The notes: generated by a model from the sequence alone, not told the origin. A stretch of DNA of 64,000 nucleotides from Talpa occidentalis (GCF_014898055.3 NW_023605083.1:96745483-96809482); one strand, 5' to 3'. Positions 44,325 to 54,655 are shown, counted from the first letter of the stretch. Numbers and translations are program-made.

Positions 44325-44480
44325 CACAGAAAGAGCCTTGGCATGAAAGTCAGCAGACTTAGGCTCTGACCTTGGCTTCACCACCCAAGAGGCCGTGGGA
44401 ACCTGACGAAGTCACTTAGCTCCTCTGGGCCTCTCCTGTCTCATCTCCAGAATGAGGGGTTTCGATTAGGAGATTTTTTA
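44325..44480 (+). repeat. MIR fragment
   Basis: CAGAAAGAGCCTTGGCATGAAAG, CAGACTTAGGCTCTGACCTTGGC, GAAGTCACTTAGCTCCTCTGGGCCTC and a CATCTCCAGAATGAGGGG end follow the MIR consensus from near the start to the 3' region. Confidence 0.8.
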
Positions 44481-44621
44481 AATCTCAAAAAAATTGTGTA
44501 ATTCTAAGGTAGTCTCAGTTTGAATTTATGTAATTCCTTCCTTTCCTCCCACTTCACAATGTCTGCATTTCAGCTGCCTAATTGCGAACCCAGGTAACAC
44601 ATTTCTAAAGGAGAGTAGGAA

Positions 44622-44702
44622 GGAAAAGAGGGGTGGGGGAGGGGAGGAAGGAGAGAGAAAGATAGGGGGAGAGAATAAGGGAGAGAGGAAGGAAGAAAAG
44701 AA
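44622..44702 (+). repeat. Polypurine low-complexity tract
   Basis: About 80 bases almost all A and G, with GGGGAGGGGAGG-type runs at the left and GAGAGA/GGAAGG at the right. Confidence 0.92.
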
Positions 44703-45404
44703 TCTTACAGGGTCAGAGACACAAGGAAGGATAGAAAAAAGAAGAAACCAGAGCTATTGAAACCCGGAGCCTCAGCCCGGGCATTTTCTGCCCATCGTTG
44801 GCTCTCGGCAGCCAGGGCTGCCGTGTCCATGCATTCCCTTGTAGATTGAGTCCCAGCCTGCATGACAGTCTCATTTTTCACTGAATGCATGCAGTGAATG
44901 CTAAACCGTAATCTCTTTTTGCATGCTTCGGTTCCAAATTCATAACTGGAGGAGCAGGCCCAGTTGTCTGCAAGCGGTCGCTGTTCTCAGCTCTGCTGAG
45001 TGGAGCCAGGCCGTCCTGCAATCCCGTGGCTTTTTCCCTGCTTCACACTTTGTCAAAATGCATCATGAGCAACACAAAGAAATGGCCAGTGGAAACTCCC
45101 CGTTTTCCAATCCTTTTACTATCTAATTGTTCTTCTTCCTCAAGGCTTGGCCATCCTCAAAATAGGCCAGGGTCCCCGCCTGGGTAGTTTTCATTTTTAA
45201 GCAGTATGCGTTAGAAAAGAGAGGCTCTTCCCACAGCCCCCCGGTCAGGCGGGCAGCATGCCTCCTCATTGTCTCGCATTCTGCTTGCCCTGGCCTGCCT
45301 CTGTGATGCTGTTTACTCCATTCCTCCAAGTGGACAGTCCCTTCTCAAATTATTAAAACATAGTTCAAAGAAAATTCAATAAAAAGTAAAGGAGGTCTGC
45401 CCCT
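44703..45404. other. Repeat-free block, candidate conserved element
   Basis: 44890-45330 lacks repeat words and has more CpG than its surroundings (AAGCGGTCGCTG, GTCAGGCGGGCAGC). Composition is compatible with an enhancer or short exon, but no supporting open frame or splice pair was found. Confidence 0.25.
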
Positions 45405-46300
45405 CAAAACATTTGCTGGCCTCCCAATGCACTTGGATGACACTCCACTCCTTGCCATGGACAGGAGTCCTGCCTACCTCTCCCAGGTCACCTCCAGCAA
45501 CCTGGGAGGACCAGAGTCCTCCACACTGTCAGCATGTCCTTTCTCCAGAACCCCAAAGGGCCTTTGTACATGCTGTCCCCTTTGTTATGAACGCTCCTAT
45601 GATGGCTTTCTCCTATGACAACCTCCAGCTTGTCATTAATTAGTCTGCAGAACTGAACACAGCAATGCCATCCCTGAGAGAGCAAAATGCCTTAGTCAGC
45701 ACTGGCCACACACATGGCAGGAGTCCAGATACCAACCTCTGTAACCCACCTGAGGCTTATCTGACCACTGCAGTCCATGCTTCCAAGATGCAGGTTAGAA
45801 TGGATGTAGCAGTGAGTCGTCCCAAGGCAGCAATGGCCTTTCTTGCAGGACCCTTGCCCCTGCCCCAGGATGACTCTGAGGCACGTGGTCTATAGTGACT
45901 CCCCAGTTACCTGGGTGCTCACTTGTTTGGCATCACTTGTCTTCCTCCAGTCTCATTCCCTCAGTCCTCTGCTGGAATCTTCTGGCTTGGCCTCCCCCAA
46001 TAAACCAGGAGAACTCAAATCCTTGCCTGGAAACCCAGTTCTGATGGCCAACTGAGTTGGTCCTCCTGATCACTCTCTTGACCTTCTCTATTTTCTTCAC
46101 ATCTCTTCTCTATTTTTTTCACATCTCTTTGAAAAAAAAAATTCAGTTTTTTTTCTGTTTATTTGTTTGCTATTATTGACTCTTTCCTCTACCAAGAGAA
46201 GGTAAGTTCAAGAGAGGAGAGAATCTTTATCTGTTAATAACATCCAAGCAACACCCGATACCTAGTAGATGCTCAATAAATGTTTGCTGAAAAAGGAACA
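45405..46300 (+). repeat. L2 LINE, partial, in two recognisable parts
   Basis: 45440-45615 contains AAGGGCCTTTGTACATGCTGTCCCC and GTTATGAACGCTCC, matching L2 'cagggcctttgcacttgctgttccctctgcctggaacgctc'. 46185-46300 ends with ATACCTAGTAGATGCTCAATAAATGTTTGCTGA, the L2 3' terminus. The middle is too diverged to follow with confidence. Confidence 0.7.
46083..46126 (+). repeat. 22-bp tandem duplication
   Basis: CTTCTCTATTTTCTTCACATCT (46083-46104) is repeated immediately with one change (46105-46126). Confidence 0.93.
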
Positions 46301-46546
46301 GATTCATTTGTAGCTTACTATAATGTTGAGCTGCTCTTGTCTTCCAATGGAATTTCCCATTTAAGGCTCAAGATAGCCAACAAAACTTCTACATATCTGA
46401 CAATCCCACTAAGGAAAATCTTTGCAACACCACAAATAAGCCTCCAAGCACAAAGATACCAACGTCCACCAGTCCTGATTGCCCAGTCCTGCAGGGAAAA
46501 TCAGGTAGACAGAGAGTATAGTAAACACTGAATACAGCAGGTCTTT

Positions 46547-46809
46547 CTCTTTTCTTTTGTTTAAATATATTTTTTATATGCATGCAAGAACTGGGGTATA
46601 GGCCAGAGGTGCGGGAGGTGAGAGGATTCACCAGAGACAGAGTAGGGAGCAGAACAGGCAGACTGACTGAAATACACTGCTGAAGGAGAGCAGCAGGCAA
46701 GACAGGAGAGGTCTGCTCTGCCATGTGGGTTAGCTCCCTGGCTGGGATCAAACTCAGGCTATCTCGGTAAGAGTACTGAAACTCAACCACTAGGCCACCA
46801 GGGAGGGCC
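46547..46809 (-). repeat. tRNA-derived SINE, subfamily B
   Basis: Target duplication of 19 bp with two differences: CTGAATACAGCAGGTCTTT (46528-46546) and CTGAATACAGTAGGCCTTT (46810-46828). Body words GGGGTATAGGCCAGAGGTGC and CAGACTGACTGAAATACACTGC. The head near 46750-46800 is more diverged than in other copies. Confidence 0.94.
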
Positions 46810-46828
46810 CTGAATACAGTAGGCCTTT

Positions 46829-47934
46829 GAATCCTTGAGACAATATAACTGTTGGAACTCTGGACTCTTGTCCCAAACTCTGTTTATTTTTGCCAGAGAA
46901 AAGTCACATTTGTCCCACGTGGCCCTCCGTTGCCCTGTGGGATTTTCTTGGTGGCTAACTGGGGCTGGGGTCTCATTCCCTCTGTAAACTTGCTCATTAG
47001 CTATCGGCCAGCAGGAGTCTGCAGCCAACTCTTCCCAGACAAGCTTCAGTTCTGAATACCAGAATATACCTTACATGCCCTAGTATGTACATCGCCCATG
47101 GGTGTGGAGAGCCCTCATGTGTGTACCACAGTGACCTGCTCCCTACCCACACCCCCTGTGACTTGACCACTCATCCAACCTCCTGGATCCAGGGCACTAG
47201 TGATGATCTCTGCCTGCTCACTGCTGTGTCCGCAGTCCACCAGTGTGGTCCGCAGTCCGCCAGTGTGGTCCGCAGTCACTATACACAGTGGGCACTCAAT
47301 AAATACACAGTGGGTGGCTGAGTGGATGAATTTCACTTCTCTCAGAGGATAAACCACTAAAACCCATTGAAACCATCCTCATTAGAACAGAGTAGAATAT
47401 TCAGGAGTCTTCCATGAAGAAAGAAGCAGTGACAATGAGTAGCCCACTAAGAAAAAGTCAGTGTCAAAGGACAGGGGAAGAACGGTGTTTAAAGAGGAAT
47501 CTGAGATTGCTCCCGGGTGGCTTCTGCTATGGGTTTAGCAATAAACAGATGGGCTAATTTCAAGAAAACTCCAGTCAGAACATTTTTGCCAAAGCTGAGT
47601 TCTGTGCCAAAGAAGGCTAAATCATTATTCTGATCATGAGGGATACGCCCAGGCTCCTCTCTTAAAATGCCAAGTAACTAAGGGGTAGTGAGCACTGGGA
47701 GAGGCTCCTGGCCAGGAGATGGGAGGCTGCAGAAACTGCCCCAATAATTGAATGAGATGATGTATGAGGAGGCATTTGGTAAAGCGTAAATCTCTTTACC
47801 CACACTGTGTGTTTTTATGATGATGATAAATATTGCTGCTAAGTGTGTTCAGCAGATAATTAGTCCCAGACGATGCCCCATTGGAAAAAAAAATCTGTGT
47901 GGTCAGAAAACTGGAGTGAAATCCTTTTAAAATG
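46829..47934. other. Mostly unassigned sequence; L2-like tail and candidate conserved block
   Basis: 47280-47330 (GGGCACTCAATAAATACACAG) resembles an L2 end. 47750-47930 is repeat-free with TTTATGATGATGATAAATATTG and AGATAATTAGTCCC and might be conserved non-coding DNA. No exon found. Confidence 0.3.
47229..47279 (+). repeat. 20-bp tandem repeat, 2.5 copies
   Basis: TCCGCAGTCCACCAGTGTGG at 47229-47248, a second copy with one change at 47249-47268, and a third partial copy to 47279. Confidence 0.93.
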
Positions 47935-48104
47935 TAACTCAGATCATGTTCAAAACCTCGCAGTGGCTCCTGTTTCACTCAGAAGCAAAAGCAGCTTCTG
48001 ACTGTGGCTCACAAGCTGGCGGGACTTCCCCACTGGGCTCTGAGCTTGCCAATTGGGGAGTTCCCTCCCAGAAAGTCCTTCATGCAAAATCAGTGTGGGT
48101 CTTG

Positions 48105-48843
48105 CAAAGGTGCTCAAAGTCGCTAATCACTAAGAAATGCAAATCAAAACCAAAATGAGACACCACTTCATAGCCATCAGATTGGAAGTTATCAGAGAAA
48201 ACAGAAAATAACCAGTGTTGGCAGGAAGTGGAGAAAGTGGAACCCTTGCACAGTTGGTGGGAATGGAACCTGGCATGGTGGCTATGGAAAATCATATGGC
48301 GGGGCCTCAAAAAATTAAAAATCGAATTTCCATGTAGTCTAGCAATTCTACTTCTGGGTATAGATGCAAAAAATTGAAAACAGGGACTTGAACAGATAGC
48401 TGCATTCCCAATTTCATTGCAGCCAAGATGTGTCACCGACAAATGAAGGGATAAAGAAAACATGGCTTGTATATACTATGTATACATATGCATGTGACAT
48501 GGAATATTATTCAGTCTTAAAAGAAAGGGAATTCTGACATACAGATGAACCTTGAGGACATTATACTAAGTGACATAAGCCAGTCCCAAAATGACAAGTA
48601 CTGGATGATGCTACTTACACGAGGCACCACAGTCATTAAAATCATAAAAACAGAAAATGGAAGTGGGGGTGCTGGGGTCCTGGAGGAGAGGAGATTTCAG
48701 TTTGGGAAAATGAAAATGCTTTGGAGCCAGGGTTTGGTGATGGCAGCTCAGCGGTGTGGGTGTGCTTAGTGCCACAAGGCTGTGCACTTAAGAATGGTTA
48801 AAATGGGAAATTGTAGCTTATGATTTAGCACGATTTCTTTAAA
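48105..48843 (+). repeat. L1 3' end (L1MA/L1MB-like age)
   Basis: ORF2 C-terminal and 3' UTR landmarks are continuous: AAATGCAAATCAAAACCAAAATGAG, TAGCAATTCTACTTCTGGGTATAG, ATGGAATATTATTCAGTC, ACATTATACTAAGTGACATAAGCC, GTGCACTTAAGAATGGTTAAAATGG. Open frame is destroyed. It is followed by a GA-rich tract. Confidence 0.88.
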
Positions 48844-48847
<4 letters not shown>

Positions 48848-48883
<36 letters not shown>

Positions 48884-48900
48884 GGGAGGGAAGGAGGGGG
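48848..48900 (+). repeat. (GA)n and GGGA-rich polypurine tract
   Basis: About 13 GA dinucleotides, then GGGAGGGTGGGAGGG. It lies where the tail of the L1 would be and probably arose from it. Confidence 0.93.
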
Positions 48901-49392
48901 AGCCACATGGATTTCTCCTCACTTCGGTCCATCTCTGCTCTATCATCCCCTCCCCAAAGCCCACACCTGACCACAGTACTTAATAATGCCTCCCTGCCCC
49001 CTCATCCTGCCTTCTTTTTCATCAGAGGCCTTACCCCTGCTGGCACATTATTAGTCAGCTCAGTGTTCAATTTCATTTCTCCCTCACCGCAGGACAAAGC
49101 CTTTGTTTGGGCCTCTACCATTTCCCAAGGGCAGGACCACACCTGACACCTGACAGTTCTCAGGAAACACGGGTGAAACAGATGGATGCAATACCTCTTC
49201 TAGACAAAATTACAGAAAGTGAACTAAAATACCCAAAACCACACATTAAAACAACACCAAAGTCAGGCCTGGGCTCCAAGGCCAAGTCTAGTTCTGCTCC
49301 ATCCCAAGATACTACATGGTTGTTGATGGTGACATGAATTCAAATGCCTTCACCTTCTCTTCCCTGAGTGAAATTTAAAGTTTAATCCTATT

Positions 49393-49871
49393 GTACACAA
49401 AACCTGGAAACAACCCAAATGTCCAAAAATAGATGACTGGATCAAGAAGTTGTGGCATATATACACAATGGAATATTATTCAGCAATCAAAAAAGATAAA
49501 CTCATGCCATTTGCAGCAATGTGGATGGAGCTAGAAGGAATTATGCTCATTGAAATAAGCCAGAAGGAAAAAGAAAAATATCAGATGGTTTAACTTATAG
49601 CAGGAATATAGGGGAACCAAATAAGACATCAGTGTAAAAAATAATAATAACAGTACAAAACACAACAAAGCAAAAATAGACAATTATAAATCAGAGACAT
49701 CCTGCAGGGGAGGAGGAGGGAGAGGGATCAGAGGGAGGGAGGGAGGAGCATAGGGGACCAAGGTGATGGTGCACGGGTGCCTTGGGGAAGGAGATTCTAT
49801 GGGAACTACACCTGAGGGTGTGGGGGCAAGCAAATATTGTTTAAAAATATAAAAAAATTTAAATAAAAAAA
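49393..49871 (+). repeat. 5'-truncated L1, lineage-specific 3' UTR, copy 2
   Basis: Perfect target duplication AATCCTATT at 49384-49392 and 49872-49880. Begins GTACACAAAACCTGGAAAC in the ORF2 end, passes ACACAATGGAATATTATTCAGC and GCAATGTGGATGGAGC, then the G-rich 3' UTR shared with the 19765 copy. The best preserved member of this L1 family in the window. Confidence 0.95.
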
Positions 49872-49897
49872 AATCCTATTCAAAGTTAAATTGCCTG

Positions 49898-50159
49898 GGG
49901 CCTCCCTGGTGGCACAGGCAGTTGAGCGCAGCACTATGAAGCTGTCCATAGCCTCTGCAGTGCCAGTTCGATCCCCGCCACCAGGGAGCAACCCACATGG
50001 TGAGCAGATCTCTCCTGTCTCGCCCGCTGCTCCCTTCAGAGTGTATTTCATCAGTCTGCCTGTTCTGTTCCCCACTCTGTCTCTGGTGAATCCTCTCACC
50101 CTTCTGCGCATCTGGCCTGTACCCTGGCTCTTGTATAAATAAAATAAATCTTTTTAAAA
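49898..50159 (+). repeat. tRNA-derived SINE, subfamily B
   Basis: Perfect 16-bp target duplication AAAGTTAAATTGCCTG at 49882-49897 and 50160-50175. Head CCTCCCTGGTGGCACAGGCAG, B box AGTTCGATCCC, body CTCTCCTGTCTCGCCC, tail ATAAAATAAATCTTTTTAAAA, which contains both AATAAA and a TCTTTTT Pol III terminator-like string. It landed 18 bp downstream of the end of the L1. Confidence 0.97.
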
Positions 50160-50194
50160 AAAGTTAAATTGCCTGATAGTCAAACAAATGTGGG

Positions 50195-50370
50195 TTCAGT
50201 CAGTACATATTTATCAGGCACTGCACTAGGCGCCAGGATACAACTGTGAAGAGACTGTTCGCTGCCACTGAGAGGTGCAGCGATAGTGGAAGAGCGTACA
50301 GAGTTTAGTCAGATCAGAGCCAGTCAGGCAGGGGGATGAGGGCCAGGGCAGGGCTAATCTGTGTGCACTG
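50195..50370 (-). repeat. L2 LINE fragment
   Basis: AGTCAGTACATATTTATCAGGCAC, GGCGCCAGGATACAACTGTGAAG is the reverse of the L2 end ('caaatatttattgagcacctac ... ggcgctggggatacagcagtgaa'). Confidence 0.65.
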
Positions 50371-50599
50371 ACTCTGGGGTATAAGAAACCCTTAGTCAGA
50401 AGAAGGAGTAACTAATGCAAGAAGAAAAGGGGGGCAGTAATTTGTTACCAGTGAAGCTTAGATTGCAGTGTGGCAGCCCAGAAAAGAGGGTGATGGTATC
50501 TTAGTGGATTCTTTTCTGACTAGTTAACTTTCTTACTTCTCTTTTCCTTGTCCTCCTAGTCCTTTGATCTTTGAGGTGATCTGGCATAGTGTGGGTTCT

Positions 50600-50745
50600 T
50601 AGGTCAGAGGAAAGTGAGCTCAATACTTGGCTCTGAGTGAGGTCAGGCAAGTTATTGAAATCTCTCTGACTCAGTTTCCACCTCTGTACCATGGGAATAC
50701 AGTGATACTTATCTGACAGGACTATGCGGAGCAAATAGAGCACCT
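50600..50745 (+). repeat. MIR fragment
   Basis: GGTCAGAGGAAAGTGAGCTC through GGCAAGTTATTGAAATCTCTCTGACTC and CCACCTCTGTACCATGGGAATAC follows the MIR central and 3' regions. Confidence 0.75.
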
Positions 50746-51300
50746 GTGATGGTCAGTATCTGGAGCCAGTGCAGTGTCAAGGAGGCAACTCCATTGTTAG
50801 GGGACAGGCCATGTTCCCACACCACTTAACGAGGTGGGGAGCTGAGTGGCCAGGTGAAGCTATGTAACACAGAAGGCACATAGGCTCTGGGGAAACAGGT
50901 AGAGAAGAAGGGTGTTTGCTTCTTGTCTTTGGATGTGCTCCAGGGATTTGGGGAACTTGGAGGAGACACTGGAAGAGAAACGTAAAGACATTTGGAAGAG
51001 ATATGTGGGTGAGACAGGTGGGGTGGGGCTGACATGGCAGCTGTTATCTTCATTTATACTTTGATTTTGCTCTTTTTGTCCAGATTGCCTGGCCCCTTTC
51101 ACTCCTTTCCTGTGTCTTAGGCTTGTGGCAACCTTTCAGTCCTCAGCAGCCCCTCTTGGAGTCAACCCTCTTTGTTTGGGCATTTACCCACAAGATAATG
51201 AGTTATTTGGGGTGTTTTCTTCACAATATCCTTTCTTCTCTCTCTCTATGCACGCTAAGAGTCTTTGTCTTTGTAAGCACAGATGGCCTAACCCCTTTAG
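50746..51300. other. Unassigned sequence, no gene seen
   Basis: Moderate GC. Frames of 70-80 codons on the minus strand lack any recognisable product. No repeat identified. Confidence 0.3.
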
Positions 51301-51317
51301 AGTGTGCAAGTTTGGGG

Positions 51318-51428
51318 GCCTCCCCTGGTGGTGCAGCGGTTGAACGCTGGGCTGCGAGGCTGCCCGCAGCCTCTGCAGCGCCGATTCATTCCCCGGCCGC
51401 CGGCAAGGGTCCCACAAAAAAAAAATAT
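51318..51428 (+). repeat. Head-only copy of the tRNA-derived SINE
   Basis: Only about 100 bp: the tRNA-like head with GGTGGTGCAGCGGTTG (A box) and CGATTCATTCCCC (B-box region), ending at GGGTCCCACA, then ten or so A residues. Perfect 17-bp target duplication AGTGTGCAAGTTTGGGG at 51301-51317 and 51429-51445. The CT-rich body and AATAAA tail are absent, yet the insertion is complete by retroposition criteria. Confidence 0.95.
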
Positions 51429-51445
51429 AGTGTGCAAGTTTGGGG

Positions 51446-52179
51446 CACCTGGAGCACCCTTCAGTCACATGCTCACATAAGAACTTAATACAGTTCTTAT
51501 AAAGTTGAATCTGTTGTTATCCTGCACAAAACATATTGTCTATGTCTCCTTAACATGATATTTAGCACTTCTGATTATTTAGGAGGTAATGTTTTTTGTA
51601 GGGAAAAAAATCTGAAGAATTAGAAAGAAAATTATCAGGAGATGAGCAATAGGTCTGGATAGTTGAGAAGAGCTAATGGAAATGACTGGTTTGCTCTTTC
51701 TGGCTGAACAGCAGGGCCACGCAAGCCAGGGTGCAGTGGTGCCTGGGGCCACATCCTGTAACCTCACGTTGGTGCCTTGAATTTGGCCATGGTGGGAGAA
51801 CGGACACCACAGAAATCAGCAAATAGTGCAAATCAAGGATGGTTTTGTTTTTTTATACTTTTTTCTAGAGAGCTGCTTTAACAGCATCTTATGGAGCTTA
51901 AAACAAATTTTCCAAAGTTTTGGAGCACATGTTGGCCAAAATGATTGACTAGGTTCAGCCTGGCTGTGCTTGTACTCTGTGTGTACATGCTGTGTTTATA
52001 CCCAGCATATTATAGTCTAAAGGATAGTATGTCCCCAATGTACCATTTGTGACAGAAGTCAGAGCAAGGTCATTCTTCAACCCCTCCTGCTGCCCCCAGA
52101 TGCTATGGAAGGGGAGTTGCAATAGGGACACCTCACATCTTCCTGGATGGGCACAGATACGGCCTCCCAGAAGAAGTGA
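51446..52179. other. Unassigned sequence, no gene seen
   Basis: Poly-A and poly-T short runs near 51604 and 51848. No repeat or exon recognised. Confidence 0.3.
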
Positions 52180-52620
52180 TATTTACATAAACTGCTAAAG
52201 AATAAAGGTTAGATCATTGGAGGATTGGGGACAGTGTTCCAAGCTAAAGAAATGTGCGCAGGAAATCTCACATGTTGGGGACATGAAAGTCATTTCAGCA
52301 TAAAGCAGGAGGGAAGTGCCTCAGGGTAAATCCAGAAAGGTAAACAAGGGTCAGAGAATGCAAGGCTTTCTCCAAAAGGTAATTGGGAGCCCTTGAAGAT
52401 CTAAAGACAAGAGAGCATATGATGAGAATTAGCTTCTGAAAAGTTACCCTCTGGCTGCAGGATTGGGTTTGAAAAAAAAGTTGAGTAGAGGACTGCCAAG
52501 AGAGACGTGCAGGGAGGAAGTAAGGACAGTGTTACAGGTGAGAGAGCATGTTGGCCATTGAAGCAGGTACGGCAGAGAGGGAAGGAAGAAGCGATGGGCC
52601 CAAAGCATGTTTTCAGTGTG
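52180..52620 (-). repeat. L2 LINE internal/3' region, antisense
   Basis: Order of words fits reverse L2: GATATTTACATAAACTGCTAAAG, AGTGTTCCAAGCTAAAG, GAGAATGCAAGGCTTTC, TAATTGGGAGCCCTTGAAG, CTCTGGCTGCAGGATTGG and GCAGGGAGGAAGTAAGGACAG ('ttgggaagccattggagggt ... cactctggctgctgtgtggagaa'). Confidence 0.65.
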
Positions 52621-52790
52621 GACCATGATGACTCAAGGAGGGGCTGGAGAATAGAGAAATGAAAACAGGGACTGAAACAGATCACTGTACATCTGTTCTT
52701 AGCAGCATTATTTGCAGAAGCCAAAAGCTAGAAACAACCCAAATACCCAACAACAGATGAATGGATGAAGAATAGGTGATATGTGTATGT

Positions 52791-52791
52791 G

Positions 52792-52829
<38 letters not shown>

Positions 52830-52869
52830 TATTCACACACATATATATACACATATATACACACACATG
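52791..52869. repeat. Compound (TA)n(CA)n microsatellite
   Basis: Alternating TA, then ACACAC, then mixed CATATATA/CACACA units inside the L1. Confidence 0.95.
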
Positions 52870-53248
52870 TATATTGATTCAATATTAAAATGAAAGGAAA
52901 TCCTGCCACGTGCTACAATATGGCAGAATAGTGAGCACATTATACTAAGCAAAATACACCAGTCACAAAAAGACAAATACTTCAGAATTCTCCTTATATG
53001 AGGTACCAAGAATAATTAAATTCAGGAACAGAAAGTAGGATCGTAGTTTCCAGGGGCTGGAAAGGAGAAATGGGGAGGGTATATATATTTTTATATATAT
53101 ATTTTAAAGGGTATATATAAATATATATATATATTTTTTTTTTTAAAGGGTATATATATTTTAAAGGGTATATATAAAGTTTCAGTACGGGAAGATGAAA
53201 AATTCTGGAGATGGAGGGTGGGGAAGTTTGCATAAAAGTGTCAATGTG

Positions 53249-53514
53249 GGGCCTCCCTGGTGGCGCAGCAGTTGAGCGCTGGATTGCAAAGCTGCCTGCA
53301 GCCTCTGAAGCACCAGTTCGATCCCAGGCCGCTGGGCGAGAGTCCCACATGGCGCGCAGACCTCTCCTGCCGCCCGCTGCTCCCCTCAGCAGTGTACTTC
53401 GGTCCTTCTGCCTGCTCTGCTCCCCGCTCTGGCTCTGGTGAATTCTCTCACCCTCCCGTGCTTCTGACTGTACCCAGTGCTTGTATAAATAAATAAATCA
53501 AAAAAAAATTTTTA
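53249..53514 (+). repeat. tRNA-derived SINE, subfamily A
   Basis: Target duplication AAAAGTGTCAATGTG (53234-53248) and AAAAGTGTCACTGTG (53516-53530), one difference. Near-consensus copy: A box GGTGGCGCAGCAG, B box AGTTCGATCCC, body GTGTACTTCGGTCCTTCTGC, end CTGTACCCAGTGCTTGTATAAATAAATAAA. The best reference for the subfamily-A sequence. Confidence 0.97.
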
Positions 53515-53578
53515 AAAAAGTGTCACTGTGCTTCATGTTGCTGAACTGGACACTTAAAATGGTAAATTTTTGGTTTTA

Positions 53579-53940
53579 CAGTTGACCCTGAACATCTCTG
53601 AGACTGAGAACTAGGAGAGTCAACTTATATGCAGATTTTTTTTATTTAAATACAGATTCTATTAAATACAGATTCAAATCCACAGATTGGAACCCCCAGA
53701 AACAGAGGGCCAATATGAGGGACTTAAGTCAGGTATGATATTCACAGGGGAACAAGGAATAGTATTTTGAAACCAATCTCCCTGTGGGTCCTAAGGGATA
53801 ACTATAAGTAAATTTTGGGAGAGTTAAAATAACTATCAGTAAATTTTGGGAGAGTCAAAATTTATATGTGGATTTTTGACAGCATGGGTGGCTGGACCCT
53901 CTAGCCCCTGTGTTATTCAAGAAGCAATTGTATAAGTTTT
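53579..53940 (+). repeat. Tigger-type non-autonomous DNA transposon
   Basis: CAGTTGACCCTGAAC at the left and TTCAAGAAGCAATTG at the right, each flanked by TA (53577-53578, 53941-53942). The body CAACTTATATGCAGATTTTTT and TATATGTGGATTTTTGACAGC fits the Tigger2/MER28-like group. A 31-bp block is duplicated in tandem: 53800-53830 and 53831-53861. It lies inside the L1 3' end. Confidence 0.85.
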
Positions 53941-53966
53941 ACCACATTTAAAAACAACAGAAAAGA

Positions 53967-54289
53967 ATGGACAATATAATCCAACCTTTTGGTGTGCAGG
54001 CAGTAAAAGAGAGTGGAGTTCTTGAAGGGCTACAAGTCATCACCTCTTCTTGGAGGTGACGGCGCTATGGTGGCCATGCCAACTGGCCTGCCTTGTTCAG
54101 TGAGACACCAGCTCTAATAATTCTGTCAGCAAATTGTCAGCTTAGCTGATGGAATGAACTCCACTGACAGATTGTTTGCTGGTATTCAGACAAAGGTAAT
54201 ACTACTAGAAATGACGAAAGTTGGCTGGCATGAAAGTGCCAGGTCATGAATCACTAAGTCAAAGTTCTCTTTGGTCTGTGGCCAAAAAC
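53967..54289. other. Unassigned sequence
   Basis: No repeat or gene recognised; moderate GC around 54040-54070. Confidence 0.3.
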
Positions 54290-54655
54290 ACCACCCGGTG
54301 GATTAAAAGGAAGGAGCTACTGATAACAGCAATGGTGTGGATGAGTCTTCAAAGCATCATGCTGAATGAAAGAAGTCAGACACTTGAGTATTTACATAAT
54401 GATTCCATTCGTATGAAGTTCTGGAACAGGTAAAACTGATTAATGATGAAAAAATTAGAGCAGTGGTTGCTGGGAATGAGGGAATGGAGTGTGAGGCTGG
54501 GGTCGGCTGGGAAGAGCCATAAGAAACTTTCAGAGATACTTTATATCTTGGAAATACTTTATATCTTGATAAGGGTTTGAGCTACATGATTATATTTTAA
54601 AAATCCATCAGACTGTACATTAGATCTATCTACTTCATGGTAAATGTGACCTTTG
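54290..54655 (+). repeat. L1 3' end (L1MB/L1MC-like)
   Basis: AGCATCATGCTGAATGAAAGAAGTCAGAC, ATAATGATTCCATTCGTATGAAG, TAGAGCAGTGGTTGCTGGG and GTACATTAGATCTATC-CATGGTAAATGTGA follow the 3' ends of old L1. A 20-bp word (ATACTTTATATCTTGG/A) is duplicated at 54537-54570. Confidence 0.75.

Larger units (their letters stand above)
47935..49150 (+). repeat. L2 LINE, split by an L1
   Basis: Left part 47935-48060: ATCATGTTCAAAACCTCGCAGTGGCTCC and TTTCACTCAGAAGCAAAAGC match L2 'gatcatgtccaaacctcgcagtggctccccatttcactcag'. Right part, about 48900-49150, continues with CT-rich L2-like sequence and GGCAGGACCACACC. The L1 at 48105-48843 separates them. Confidence 0.6.
52640..53966 (+). repeat. L1 3' end (L1MB-like), carrying a SINE and a Tigger
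   Basis: Landmarks in order: CAGCATTATTTGCAGAAGCC, CTAGAAACAACCCAAATACCC, ACATTATACTAAGCAAAATACACC, GTAGTTTCCAGGGGCTGG, then (after the SINE) TGAACTGGACACTTAAAATGG, and (after the Tigger) GTTTTACCACATTTAAAAAC. The 3' half is swollen by TA-rich microsatellite at 53079-53180, where TTTAAAGGGTATATATA is itself repeated. Confidence 0.85.

Noticed and set aside
43906..44346. Plus-strand open frame of about 146 codons
   Set aside because: Overlaps two MIR fragments and has no recognisable product.
47229..47279. CRISPR-like or CTCF-type repeated motif
   Set aside because: Contiguous 20-bp tandem units without spacers. A short local duplication is the simplest reading.
48105..49871. Intact L1 with coding capacity
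   Set aside because: Both L1 copies here are 5'-truncated to the last several hundred bases, with frames destroyed.
49898..49990. Possible functional tRNA gene (A and B boxes present)
   Set aside because: The boxes belong to SINE heads. No cloverleaf with proper acceptor and anticodon stems, and TSD plus tail show retroposition.
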